Assembly: GCF_003711515.1 (NCBI RefSeq)
Contig: NW_021167086.1
Coordinates: 1,960,289-2,024,288 of the forward strand
DNA length: 64,000 nucleotides
From: Sodiomyces alkalinus F11
Taxonomy: Eukaryota; Ascomycota; Sordariomycetes; Glomerellales; Plectosphaerellaceae
Reading direction: 5' to 3'
Within the stretch, counting starts at the first letter, position 1, and each line of letters starts with the position of its first letter. Below, piece by piece: positions 34,640 through 46,357 of this stretch. Position numbers and translations under genes: made by a program. Below the pieces are notes generated by a model. The model was not told the origin of the DNA. It saw nothing but the letters and a program-made list of their open reading frames with translations, and did no database searches.

Positions 34640-37600
34640 TAGCAGTAAAAAGTGCTATAAGCTCGGCTTTAGTACTAGAGGTCACGACGCTTATTTACTT
34701 ATTTGCCTTCTAGTCTATAGGACCCCCGAAAAGGAGGGTTATATAACCTTATAAGCTATACCTAGTCTTACGATTATCCGCGAAGGCGGCGTCGGAGGCA
34801 TAGAAGAGTATAGGTTTTTAGTGGTCTTTACGTGGTCCGAAGTAAAGGCATAGGGTCTTTATCGAGCCGAGATACTTTAGGCACCTATCGGCAGCTTCGT
34901 AATACTATTTTAAAGGGTTAGTACTAAATTCGGCAAGCCTCGAAGCGGCTTTAAAGACGTCAGGCCGGGTCTAATAGGCGGCGTAGTTAATAGAACCGAC
35001 CTTCCGAAGATATAGATATATTAAGTCTTCGGAGGCTTATTAGTCGGTAAAGGGTTCTAAGACGTCAGGATAAGGAAGAGGGCTTTTAACCCTACGACCT
35101 CTATAATCCACCTATAACGCCTTTATCTTATCGGTGATATAGTTATTAAGCGATAACCACAGCTTATATTATTAACGATCGCGTCCTACGCGGATTCTAA
35201 GGAACCACTTAAGTAGTCCTAGATCCCTGACTTAGAAGCTCTTCTGTATCTGCTATACTAGGTTATTAGCAGCAGATTAATATTCCTTACGGTAGATCAG
35301 GACAATATCGTTAACGTAGAAGAAAGCAACCAGGACCTCATTCTTAAAGACGCAATCGTCTTCGGTCAATTACTTTAAACCGCCCTTACCTAGTACGGAA
35401 GAGAGCTATTGGTGCCATAGCTGAGGGGAACGCCGTAGGCTATATAATACCCGGCGTAGCCGTTAAATCCCTCTACATTATATAGGAGGGCGTTACTTTA
35501 AAAGGTCCTTAAGCTATTCGTGGGCTTTAAGGCCTATAGCCGACTAGAGTAACTACTAACCAGGAGGATCCTTAATTCATTCTAATTTATAGGGACTCTT
35601 TAGTATTTAAGACTAGTTTAGAGGTTCCTTAGGCATATCGCGGCGTAGTAGCGGCTTCTTCGGTATCTTAATCTGGTTATAGAAGGTATAAAAGGAAGGA
35701 GGGGTATAACGGTCGGTTAAACGCCTACTATAAGTAGGCCTTTCGGCAGTGGCCGTTAGAACGATAGGAGGGCGGTTTCTTCTACTTATAAAAGCAGGTT
35801 AGTTAGCTATAGCAGTAGAAGAAGAGGTTTAAGGAGACTCAGCTATAGTAGGTGGCTTTTCCGTAGCAGGAGCCGTAAATACCGGATTAACGGCGGTAGC
35901 AGCAGTGGTTAATTCCTCGTTAAGAACCGATTAGTTAGGGGATAATAATCCTATCGCGACGGCATCGCCGGTTATAGCCGTATTATCGGCAGATTAATCT
36001 TCGGTATCGTTAGGCCGTTTAAAAATAGGCGGCAGATCCGTAGTTCCGGTTAGTAGTATAGGAGGACCGTTTATAGTTATTAGAGGAGGGAAAATAAGTG
36101 CCATTAAAGGCACAATTATAGGTGCAATTATAGAAAACGTTAAAGCAGGTGCCGCCGGAGGCGTTGAAGGCGTTATAGGGCTTATTTACCCTATTCCACG
36201 TGCCTCTTAATTAGGTGCCTCCTACTATTCCTGCTATTATTATTCTTCTACAGATTCTATAGTGGTTATTAAACCTACACCTCTATCCACCCCCCTAGAA
36301 GCACTAGCAGCAGTAGCAGTCATAGCCTCCCTTATAGTATTCTATTCTAGTAGCGTTTAAGGGTGCAAATCGACCATATTAGTAGTAATACCCAGAGGAT
36401 CGTGGAGTTAATAATCTATAGGCAGATTAAGCTACTCGAAAACCTTAATTAACACCTCAGGTTCGTGGTTATAATCTTTATACAGCTATTGTTCGTTAAA
36501 GGTAATATCTCTCGTACGCAGGATCCTCCTTAATTTCGGCACCTAAATTCGATATATATTAGTGCTCTTATAGCCGATTAAATAGCCGATATATACTCTC
36601 TCCGCGAGCTTAGCGTTACGGTTACGACCTCGTTAATAGTCGGCGGTTAGTGGATATACCCTATAACTATACCTTTTTAAATAGCTAACGATAGGCTTTA
36701 TCAGGATCTTCATTAGGCCTTATTTATTAATCTAATCCTCTATCTACCCTTAAGGGGTCTTCCACTAGAGGTCCTTCCGAGGGATAAGGTTATATAGATA
36801 TACTATAGCAGCCACTAGTTCTAGCTATATATCCTATTAGATACCTAAGGCCGTGGCGAGGGTCCTCGCGATAACAAAAATAACGCCGCCGTGGCGTTCT
36901 GCCTTCGGATTCTATACGGCTATATATAGCGATAACCTCTCAAGCAAAATCCCTCTCTTATCGGCCTATGTATCGAAGCCTTTCTAAAGGGATCTTTCTC
37001 TATCCAGGCGGATTACTATAATTATATAGTGGTAGTAGCCTCTAAAGGAAGAACTCAAAATTCACTAATATAGGCAAGGCTAATTTATAGTCACGCAGGA
37101 ACCGCATAACAGCTTAACGAGTACAGGGATCGTACAAAAGTATCACGACCTTTATACCGTTATAGGCCTCGTTCAGGCTAAAAAGGTCAACCTCCACCCT
37201 ATACCACGGTATCGTCGTTTAGTGGTTAGGGGACTATCTGGATACTACCTTCTTCGCCTTACTAAGGGCAAAGGCCTTACAATCCACTATAAGAGGGCCT
37301 CTTTAACGTCCTTTAATCACGCCTCTAATAAGGGCATCGTCAATTTTATTAAGAGCAGCAGCGCCGGCGTGCCCTAGCCTCTTATACTATAAGCGAGCGT
37401 CCGCTACGCTTATAGTAGGCATTACAGAGCTATTAAAGAAGCTGCTTAGTAGGTACTATTAACGATCCGTTAGAATAAGAGCGTATTAATCGTTAACGTT
37501 ATTTAGAGGTAGGGCTACTAAGCCCTTTACCTTTAGCACTTGGAGGCCGGAATTAAAAACGATACCCTATTCCTTTAATCTTCTAGTTACGATTAAGGTT

Positions 37601-37763
37601 ATTAGGTAATCTTATATAAAAGCAACGCGATTTAGCACTAAAACGAAGGGATTACTATATTCGTCGTCTACCTCTAATTATATCCTACTATAACCCTTAA
37701 CTAGCTTAGTCTCTCTACTACCCGTTTAAAAATAACGCTCTTTAATAGCAGGTTGGAAGTCCT
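34640..37763 (-). pseudogene. Degenerate pol of Copia-B (integrase, linker, RT, RNase H)
   Basis: On the minus strand this reads: GAG-pre-integrase near 37360-37390; integrase about 36560-37300; Ser/Pro/Ala-rich linker about 35700-36330; RT about 35060-35600; RNase H about 34640-35000. The RT catalytic block reads FFYVND where YVDD is expected; the codon is complementary to plus-strand 35310-35312 and GAC-to-AAC in a TG context fits RIP. The RT N-terminal third is deleted: sequence jumps from the counterpart of Copia-C 911 to about 1245. Protease and gag lie beyond the inserted LINE. Confidence 0.85.
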
Positions 37764-37775
37764 ATAATAGGTGTT
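37764..37775. repeat. Target-site duplication of the inserted LINE, left copy
   Basis: ATAATAGGTGTT recurs at 44461-44472. Because the right copy follows an (AAT)n tail, the first few bases may belong to the tail, so the true duplication is 7-12 bp. The Copia-B reading continues after the right copy. Confidence 0.85.
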
Positions 37776-38109
37776 GTCACGTAGACGATATAGTAATACT
37801 AAGCCCTGGAAGCTTATCCGTAAGGACACGCCTATCGACCACGGGCGCGTAGTAGGAGTAAAATCGATAAAACTATTAAGACGGCGATTATAACCACCGT
37901 CTCCCTCCCGGGATACTATTATAGCGGCACCGTAATACCGGCGCTACGGTATAGCTAGAAAAGATATAGGATAGTAGCCCGATCTCGTCTATACAGAATT
38001 CGTAACGGACTTACTTTTTATAATATAAGCGTTCCCCCCCTCGCTTATAGCGGGACGTAGCGCGGAACCGATAGGAGACCGAAAGGGGACTACCCCGCCC
38101 CCCGGAACC

Positions 38110-39310
38110 GAGAGTAACTAAGATTAAGGCAGAAATTTAGGCCTTACTAGCTAATAGGAATATAATCGAGTAGGTCGTGGAGCTAGTAAAGGAACTAATT
38201 ATAATACGCACCGCCCGTAAGGACACCGGCGCGATACCGTTAGTATACCTATACGCTACCGTTTATTATATTATCCGAGAGGAACTCCGAAAAGGGATAA
38301 ACGGTATAAAAAAGACTTAGACTAATATCGTAACCCGGGCTCTAGTAGCGGTACCGCTATAGGACCCCGTACCCCTTAAAATAATCCTTACTAGGTATTA
38401 CCGGGAACTAAATATCCGCTAAAGAACCCTCCCCGAAGACTAGCCCCTTAAAGATAGGACCCTAAAGGAGATTATCTAAGCTATAAACGCTATAACTACC
38501 CGATACGATACTATAACGGTATAGAAGCTACTAAGCGGAGATATCTACCTTACCTTTACCGAAGGGGTATAGTAGTAGGCCACCTATAAGGGATAATAGA
38601 TTAAGAAGGCCTTTAGTAAAGGAGCTACCCTAGCCGTACGCACTTACCCTACGCTAACTAAAGCTATCCCTTAGGAGGTCCTTAACGCCTTATCCGAAAA
38701 AGACCTGTTAGTATCCCTATAAGATATAAACTCTAAGGTAAAAATTATCCGAGTACAATAGCGGGTACCCCGCTATAGTATTAGTAGGGTAGCGCTCCTC
38801 CTTATCGAATCGGCTTCGCCGGAAAGGGTAGCGAGCCTTATCTAGAATACCCTCCTCTTTGAGGGGGGTAGCTATATTTATAAACTATACGATCCTAACC
38901 TTAGCCCCCTAAGGTGCTATAAGTGCCTATACTTTAGCTACTAAGCGAACGGCTACCCTACAGCGGAGAGGGTATACTATTACTATACTAAGCCTAAATC
39001 GGCGTACCCCTAAGGCCTAGGATATTATAAAGCTACGGCGCTAAGGCGCCCCCGCCGCTACGCCGCCTATACCGGAGACTATAATACCTTCGATAATTTA
39101 TACCGACTACTAAAGAAAAAGGTTAAGAAGAGCCGCGAAACGTATAAGTACTAAGCTAGGGACCTCGATATTACCCGCTAGACCGAAGCGGTATACCCGC
39201 GGCAGCTATAGGTCTTCCCCTTAATTATTATCGCCCAGGACTAGGACTAACCTCTTTATAAAGGTAGGGGTGGGCCCCCGAAAAGGATTAGGGGATAGAA
39301 GGGCTCCCCG
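38110..39310 (+). pseudogene. LINE-1c ORF1 (gag-like RNA-binding protein), degenerate
   Basis: An N-terminal helical stretch (KAEIQALLANRN then a Val/Glu-rich run) is followed by a long alpha-rich body, then RCYKCLYF near 38910. This is the start of a CCHC knuckle whose later Cys and His positions are now Tyr. A basic segment (RRPRRYAAYTGD) follows near 39050, and an acidic/Gln-rich end. Stops are mostly TAG where Gln or Trp is likely. The initiation codon cannot be fixed, because ATG is itself a RIP target. Confidence 0.8.
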
Positions 39311-39579
39311 ATACTAGGCCCGATAAGCGCCTATATAGTCCCCCGCGGGGCCGATAAGGCACCGTAGTAGGAACCCTAGAGCTAGACCCCGGTTATACCG
39401 GGTATATTATCTTAACCCCCCCCCCCTTTAATTAATAGAAATCCACGTCCTTTCGTGGAATATAGGGAGGAGTTAAGCGTAGCGGGAGTTACCGCTCCGG
39501 TGCCGCGCCGAGTACGATATAATAGTAATATAGGAGCCCGGCCTTAACCGTTTCACGAAAAGCCCCGTATACCCCTCCT

Positions 39580-42500
39580 AAGGGGTATACCGGCTAATCT
39601 AGGGAGGAGGCTATACCCTCCTATATATCTATAAGAGATACCCGCTATATATATAGACGTGGCGGGCCTACCGCGATACCTATACGGTTATATTCGGGAC
39701 CGGAGACGATACCCTTATAATCTAGTTAATCTACTTAAAGAACTACTAGTTAGCTAGGATCCCCTAGAATACGCCCCTATAAGACATATTTAATACGGTA
39801 CCGCTACGGGGCCGATACGTCCTTATAGGGGACTTTAACCTATATTACCCCTTATAGTTATAGCTACCGCGGTACTACCCCTAAGCTAATACCCTGCTTA
39901 CCCTTATAACCCGGTAGAACCTCGATTTAGTAACCCCCCCCCCCCCGGAATAACTATATAGCACCGCCTAGGCCGGCGTACTAGTGTTATCGACCTTATA
40001 TAGGTAATATAAAGGCTCCGCTACGACTTTAGCGGCCCGGATAAGACCGTTATCGGGTCTAACCACTACTTATAGACGGTCCGAATCCTTATAGAGATAG
40101 ACACCTCGCTAACCACCGCGACAATACTACTATAATACTTAGCTAGGCCCCGCTAGGTCTAGAAAGACTTTAACCCCTTATAAGTCCCTTAGCTTACTAC
40201 TATACGGCTATAGTAGACCGGCCCCCCTATCTTACTAGAAGATATCGACTTAGTATTAGATAACCTAATAGTAGACCTTATAACTATAGCCGATAAGGCC
40301 GCGCCGCGCCGCTATAAGGGCACCTCTAGACGCCTATCTACCCCTTAGTAAAACGCGGAGCTAACCGCCCTTACCTAAGAAGTAAGGCGCCTCTACTATA
40401 GATATATATCTAGGAAGTCCCGGAACCGATAGGACGAGTTTTAGGAAGCGGAGAGGCGCCGAGATAAGGCTATAGCGGTAGCGAAGCGGATATATTAATA
40501 GTACCTACTTTACTCGACTAGGAAGGATAATAGCCTTCTTTAGCGGCTATAGAAATAGGTATAAACTAAAGAGGGCGTATTACTAAACCCCTTATCGGTA
40601 CTACTACTATACCGAGACGATAACGACCACCCGGTAACTATACACATAGAGAAGGCCGAAGTCCTAAACCGGAAGTTCTTCTCCCCCTCCCTCCTTACCG
40701 CCCTTAGGCCTTTAGGCGCGGAATCCCCCCCGGGGTAGGATATCCGCTAAGACAATACCGTAGCGGATATATAAGGGCGCCTGAAGAAGATAAAACCCTA
40801 GGCGGTATTAGGTCCTAACGGACTCTTAGTAAGGCTCCTAAAAGTATATAGACCCCCCCTATACTAAAGACTTAGTGCTATCTTTATAGCGTGCCTTAAA
40901 GCGAGCTATTACCCGAAAAGGTACCGCTACGCTACCGTGGTAGTCCTTAAGAAGGACGGCCGGCCGCTAGCCGACTATAGGATAGTAAAGGGCTAATAAC
41001 CGATATTACTCCTTAGTATAATAGGTACGGTCCTTAAGGGGATATTAGCCGACCGGATCACGACTATAATAGAGGAGTATCGGCTCCTCCCGGAGGGATA
41101 GATAGGTAACCGGATAGGGCGAAGTATAAAGATAGTAGTATAAAGAGTTATAGAGGCCGTAAAGGCGAGCTAGGCCTATAGCGGCACCGTTTCGATACTC
41201 TAACTAGATATTAAAGGCGCCTTTAATACTATCCCCTATTCTCGCCTTATAAAGGTGCTTAAAAGGAAAAGCTACCCCTAATAGCTTATTACCCTAATCA
41301 GTAGCTTTTTTTAGGACTATATAGCCTAGCTATTACTTAATAGCGAAATAGCCCCCCTATAGCACCTCTATAAGGGTATACTATAGGGCTCCCCGATCTC
41401 CTTTATCCTCTTTATCCTTTATATCTCCACTCTATATAAAGAGCTAGAAAGGGTCTTTAAAACGATAGTAGTAGGTTTTACTAATAACACGAATATTATC
41501 GCTTTTAGTAGGATAGAGGTATAGACACGGTAACGCCTCGCTACCGTATAGCGGATATACCTAGAATAGGATATAGTAAGCGGATTATAGTTCGAACTAG
41601 CTAACTGTATTGATATCCCCTTCACGAAGTCACGCTAACCCTTACCCACCCTACTCCCCCTTAATACTATTTCGGTACCGGTAATAAAGGTAATAAAGTT
41701 CTTAGGCGTTTAGCTTAATAGGAAGCTCGATTTCCGATAAAATACTAAAAAGGTAAAAAGCCGTCTAACTACCTAAATATACGCCCTCTTCAGGCTTAGC
41801 GCGGTAGGGTAGGGGTATAACTTCGCGGACGTAAGAAGACTATGCCTTATAGTACTATAACTAGTAATTACCTACTACGCCTTAACTATCTATAAGATAG
41901 GGGCCGGCCCCCGGTAAGGCCCTGTAGTAGCACTTATAACGGTATAGAACCGGTACCTCTAATTAGTGGCCGGAGCCTATAAAGCTATACCGGTTAGGGT
42001 CCTTGAAAAAAAGACCTTTATCCCCCCCCTTAACCTATACCTTTTAATCCTTAGTGCCCGGAAGGTCCGCCGGATATAAAAGGAGGGAACCGAAGATAAG
42101 ATATTAGCCGGAGTATACGCCGTAGCGAGAGCCTTAGCGGCACCGAATCGGCACTATAGGACCTATATAGCCCTCGCGTGGATAGCCTAACTTAACGCCC
42201 TAATAACCTAGGCCGGGAACGCGGCCCCTAGGAAAGCCCTTATAAGGGATTAGGCTCGAACCTAGGCAGAGTCACGGAGGCTATACACTTACGCCGTAGC
42301 GGTACTAAGCCGCCCTTAATATAATACTCCCTCCGGAAATATAAAGGACTCCTAAAGCTATAAAGCGCCGTACTTACCTAAATTAGATTAGAAAAGCTAA
42401 GCCTATAAGCTTTCTTAGTAATAGCGAAGGTACCGGGATTTCTAATAATATAGTGCCCCTATAATAATAAGGGGGCAGAAATAGCGGAGTATATAATACT

Positions 42501-42660
42501 CTAATACTAGGATATCACTAAGGAAAAGCGTAAGGAGCTTTTCGGGGCTATAGGGAGACTACTTATAATTAAAGGGGATCTATATAACGCACTAAACTAT
42601 AACACGGAAGCCGGGGTAGTTTTATATAAGGTGGTTCCTATAACGGAAAAGGCTTAAGGA
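39580..42660 (+). pseudogene. LINE-1c ORF2: EEP endonuclease and reverse transcriptase, degenerate
   Basis: The endonuclease domain is readable at about 39700-40080, including a GDFNLYYPL block near 39830 (GDFN intact) and a decayed GSDHxP equivalent near 40065. RT motif A (LDIKGAFNTI) is near 41205 and the region between motifs A and B at 41225-41400. The catalytic block at 41477-41488 reads FTNN: both aspartates of FADD have become Asn and the Ala has become Thr, all by changes that fit TG-to-TA. The frame runs on to about 42660. A minus-strand open frame at 41419-41625 is an antisense shadow. Confidence 0.85.
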
Positions 42661-42699
42661 CTTCCGCCTTGCCCTTAAAGTTATAGAGGCCTACGAAGA

Positions 42700-44460
42700 T
42701 ACCCGCGATACTAAAAGGGGACTATATCGGGGATAAGGTAGCACGACGACTAATTAATTATTAGGATAAAGGCCCTATAAGCTAGGACCTTAGCGATATC
42801 GACGTAGTACTATTATAATAACGATTAGCTCTTATCGTTATTACCTCCCTCGGAGGTATTAACACCGCTTTTAATATACTTAAGACCCTATTAGTCTAGT
42901 TAGCTAATACTATTAGGGAGCCGCTGCGGGACCGGGGGGGGGGAGGCACTTATAAGGTCTTCCAGGATAAAGTCTATCTTACCCTCTAAACGTCTTATCT
43001 AATACGATAACTCCTATACCTTTACTAACGCGGTGCCGCCGTGACCGCGACCGGAAGGTAACGCCTGGTTTAGGGCCCGGCTAAAAGACCGGGACGCCGT
43101 CCTTAGGCGCTCCTTAGCCTATAACTCGTTAGCGTAGAACCGCTATAGTATTAAAGGGGAATACCTATAATAATAATACCCGCGCTACTAGCGGCCTTTA
43201 CCGCTGTATATACCTAATAGATATCTATAAGGCGTTACTACTACTTCTTAGTAGCGGAGGGGATTTATCGAATTATTAGCTATATTTACCCTAATATATA
43301 TATATAATACTACTACGGTATTAAGGCGACTTATATCCTTATATAGACGGCGACTATTAGTATACTAGTAATAGGCTATACCTATTCCTATAGTATTAGC
43401 GTAGGCTTTTATATTACCGGGGTAAATACCTAAACGCTTACTATAACGAATATAACTACCCTATATTAACGCTATAATACTACTCCGATACTACTAAGGG
43501 CTATATACGGTATAATATAAACTATACCGCGCTTATAGCGGCGGTTATTATTACTAGTATTATTATTATTAGGAGATAATATCTACGACTATTAGTACGC
43601 TACTACTAAGGCACTACTACGCCACAAAAAGAACTTATATTATACTACTACTTTAGAGTACTTATTTATATATATAAATCGCTATTATACTACCTACTTA
43701 ATACCACGCCACTACGCTACCGCGACGCTACCTATAAAATACCTATAATTAAAACATAATAGGAATATAATAAGAAAACTAAAGGGGTATACTAATTAGT
43801 ATAGGCCGTAATAATATACTTATAAGACTATAAGCGGGAATAGATTAGGGAAAACGTATAAGCGGGAATAGATTAGGGAAAACCTATAATAAACTTATTA
43901 GCGTTATAGGAGGACGAGGGAGGATTAAGGTATAAAAGCCTTAGGGGATATTAACTATCTAATTTCTATAATAGGGTAAGGCCTTGTTCCCCCTACTTAC
44001 CGCCGGATATAGTAGGAACCTACCTAAGGGAGGTAGGAGGCGCCTGCCTCCCTTACTCTCTTTATTAACCGAACAGAAGGAATAAAGGTATAACCCTTAA
44101 GGGATATAGGGAGCCCGAGGAGGAAGAGCCGTAGCTCCCGTATAGCGGAAACGCGGTAGCGCCCCCTCGGCCCCCGTCCTACCGATAAAGATTAGCCTAG
44201 GCTAACCCACCTAACTATTAGCCTACTATACTTCCCGTTAGCTACCGGCCTAGAGGTAAGATCTAGATACGTAATAGGGACGAACCAGGGCTATATCGGC
44301 CCCGTAGCGGCATCTCTCCACCTAAGGAAGTGTATAGAGGTTTTCCCCGGGTTTTACCTAGGTTTTCCCCTCTATAGCCACCTGAGAAGGACCGTATAGT
44401 CTAGAAAGGCTCCTATAGATTAGTTAGGATAGCGGAGTAAGATTAATAATAATAATAATA
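42700..44460 (+). other. 3' module and tail of LINE-1c
   Basis: About 1.7 kb is shared with 18130-19785 and the complement of 8092-9640. One plus-strand frame (about 43250-43960) stays protein-like across copies and is Tyr/Leu/Ile-rich, e.g. YYNEYNYPILTLQYYSD near 43435. No known domain is recognised. Proline-rich coding-like sequence follows at 44100-44200, then the conserved GATAGCGGAGTAAG block and (AAT)n tail. It is absent from LINE-1 at 15745. Confidence 0.6.
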
Positions 44461-44472
44461 ATAATAGGTGTT

Positions 44473-46140
44473 ATTAGTTAGTAATATACCTTAAGGTACC
44501 GGTGTCGATTAGTAGTTAATTAAAGAGATTACTACTAATATTACCGTTAAGCTATAGAAGTGAATATGGCCTATAGGATTCCTTATCGGAATCTCGTCCT
44601 AGTTATCCACGAAGTTAGATACGTCCTTTAACGATTCTTTCGGCTATAACCTCTAAGAGTCGTTTTTAGCACCCGTTTTCAGGCTTTTAGCGTCCTTTTC
44701 GATATTCTCCCGGAATCTCTTTTAATGTTCGTTATCCTAGGTCTTAATAATCCGGTCGCAGCGTTCTAAGATCTCTTTTAAAGGTATATATCCCTTCTTC
44801 CTATATGCCTCGTTTACGTTTAGGCACTTCTATAAAGGTTCATAGTTATATTTACTCCTCTTCTAATTACGATAGTCGTATAACCACTCCTTTTTCTGTT
44901 ATTGTCAGATACCACCACACACTTATCGGGGTGAGACTTGCGCCATTCATGCACTCGGATGGAGTACTTCCGACCGATGTATCCACATCGATTCCCCCTC
45001 CTTTTACCTTATAGTTAGACATTTCCGCAGAGTATTTTTTACTCTTCTTCAATGCATACACATATCTTTTGCGTACCTTAATTGTGTGCTGACAGTTATA
45101 GAGGAGAGGACTACTAGTTATCCTGCTATCCCGATTATACCCGCTAATCCTTACTTTCTTTATCCTTACCTAGGAAGGTTACTATATAAAAGCATACTAC
45201 GGCAGGCTTCTTATCGAGTCGGTACGGGTAGCGGCGATCAAGCTATATCGTATATTCCTTTATAATAGATTAAATCGAGGGTAGGTCTTACTCTTCTAAC
45301 CGGATAAGCTATGTAAAACGTCCTTCTAACCACTCTAGTACTACGCTACCGATAGCGTTAAAGAAGCCGTCTATCTATTACTCCTTAGTATCGTATTCTC
45401 GGACTTTATACGTCTTAGCGTCGCGGCATAGCTTTATAAAGTCTTCTAGCTAGCGCTTATAGGGTATACGCCTAACGTTTTAGAGGTATTCGTCCTACTA
45501 CCTCTTAATTAGTGACTTCTAGGCCGTGTTCGTTAGCTTAAGGTGCGTCTTAAGGGCATACAGGATATCCTTATCTCCCTTTTTACCGGCGTACTAATCC
45601 TTTAAAGCAGGGCTAACCGTCTTCGCGATATAGTCGTGGAGTGCTTAAATCCCCCTCTTTTTAGCCTTATACCGATCCTCTTCCACCTGCTAGATCTTAA
45701 ACAGTATATCCTAATTAGTAGCGTTATATTCTTCGGCTATAGCAGGAGGTTACGGTGGATCGGTTCGAATACGGCGATTAGGGCGTTTAGCCACTTTAAG
45801 ATCGGGATTAATACGGGCGGCGATATCGTGGGAGTGCGCGATAGTCATCACGGCTTTAATCCAAGGCCTCTAGTCTTTCGGAGAGGTAAGCGTTACGAGG
45901 CCTATTACGGGCACTACTACTATGGAAGCTATCGTTATACTAATAAAAAGTAGTGGAATAGGATGAACGAAAAGGTTGATTAACTATACTAAACGCTTTA
46001 AATAATAGTACGATAGAAACGATAAAACGATTGAATAAAACTAAAGCAGGCGGACGTTACTAATAATACTAAACTACCCGCTATAGACTTAAGGCTGATT
46101 TAATAGCCTAGAAGCTATAGGCTCGATCGGAATAGCTTCG
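44473..46140 (-). pseudogene. Degenerate gag (and protease start) of Copia-B, interrupted by a solo LTR
   Basis: The minus-strand counterpart of Copia-C 3540-4960. The knuckle-side region is at 44560-44880 and the gag body at 45110-46140. At 44898-45099 a solo LTR splits it. The reading continues on both sides of the GTTAT duplication. Open frames at 45636-45953 (+) and 44805-45061 are antisense or LTR shadows. It is RIP-mutated but less so than the pol part of the same element. Confidence 0.8.
44903..45094 (+). repeat. Solo LTR (type A, 192 bp) with TSD GTTAT
   Basis: It starts TGTCAGATACC and ends GTGCTGACA, flanked by GTTAT at 44898-44902 and 45095-45099. It sits in plus orientation within the minus-strand Copia-B gag. 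It is strikingly free of RIP: the line 44941-45000 has 5 CA, 3 TG and 2 TA. It presumably arose by LTR-LTR recombination after a recent insertion of a type A Copia element. Confidence 0.95.
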
Positions 46141-46142
46141 TT

Positions 46143-46165
46143 TATTAGAACGCCGGGCTTATAAC
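46143..46165 (-). other. Primer-binding site of Copia-B
   Basis: The text CGCCGGGCTTATAAC directly abuts the 5' LTR, identical in its core to the sites of Copia-A and Copia-C. The conservation of the same tRNA-like block in three copies with two LTR types supports its role. Confidence 0.72.
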
Positions 46166-46357
46166 TATCAGAATATAAATAAGGTACGCGGAATTATATA
46201 TATATTCATCTAAGTGAAGTTTATAATACTCACGGGGATATCTAACTATACGGAAAAAGCAGGGGAAATAAGGGTGGATATATAGGAGCGAGGTACTCCA
46301 CACGTCTAACATAATATGGTTTATCACACCCCGATAAGGTGGCTATAGCATCTAATA
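46166..46357 (-). repeat. 5' LTR of Copia-B (type B, 192 bp)
   Basis: This is the partner of 33877-34069. Its outer end reads TATTAG on the minus strand (TGTCAG after RIP). The following ATCTA at 46358-46362 is the right target duplication and at the same time the resumption of the Copia-A LTR. Confidence 0.92.

Larger units (their letters stand above)
37776..44460 (+). mobile_element. LINE-1c: full-length Tad-like LINE inserted in Copia-B
   Basis: This is the only uninterrupted copy of the family here: 5' segment and one monomer (from about 37845), ORF1 (38110-39310), ORF2 (39580-42660), the 3' module (42700-44430) and an (AAT)n tail ending at 44460. It entered the protease region of the minus-strand Copia-B. 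It is RIP-mutated throughout, so it cannot encode proteins, but it is the template for reading the other copies. Confidence 0.92.
33877..46357 (-). mobile_element. Copia-B: Ty1/Copia element nested in the 3' LTR of Copia-A
   Basis: This minus-strand element has 5' LTR at 46166-46357 and 3' LTR at 33877-34069, with TSD ATCTA on both sides. The LTRs (type B) share both termini with type A but differ in the middle (for example GTGTGATAAACC in place of GTGTGACTTGCG). It is itself interrupted by a full LINE (37776-44460) and a solo LTR (44903-45094). Relative to Copia-C and Copia-A, about 330 bp of the RT N-terminal region is missing near 35585. Confidence 0.93.

Noticed and set aside
41419..41625. 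68-codon minus-strand open frame as a gene
   Set aside because: It is antisense to the RT core of LINE-1c.
44805..45061. Two opposite open frames as small genes
   Set aside because: Both fall largely in the solo LTR. They are open only because the LTR escaped RIP.
45636..45953. 105-codon plus-strand open frame as a gene
   Set aside because: It is antisense to the Copia-B gag remnant, and its sequence shows no domain.
46145..46327. 60-codon minus-strand open frame as a gene
   Set aside because: It is the Copia-B 5' LTR; same explanation.
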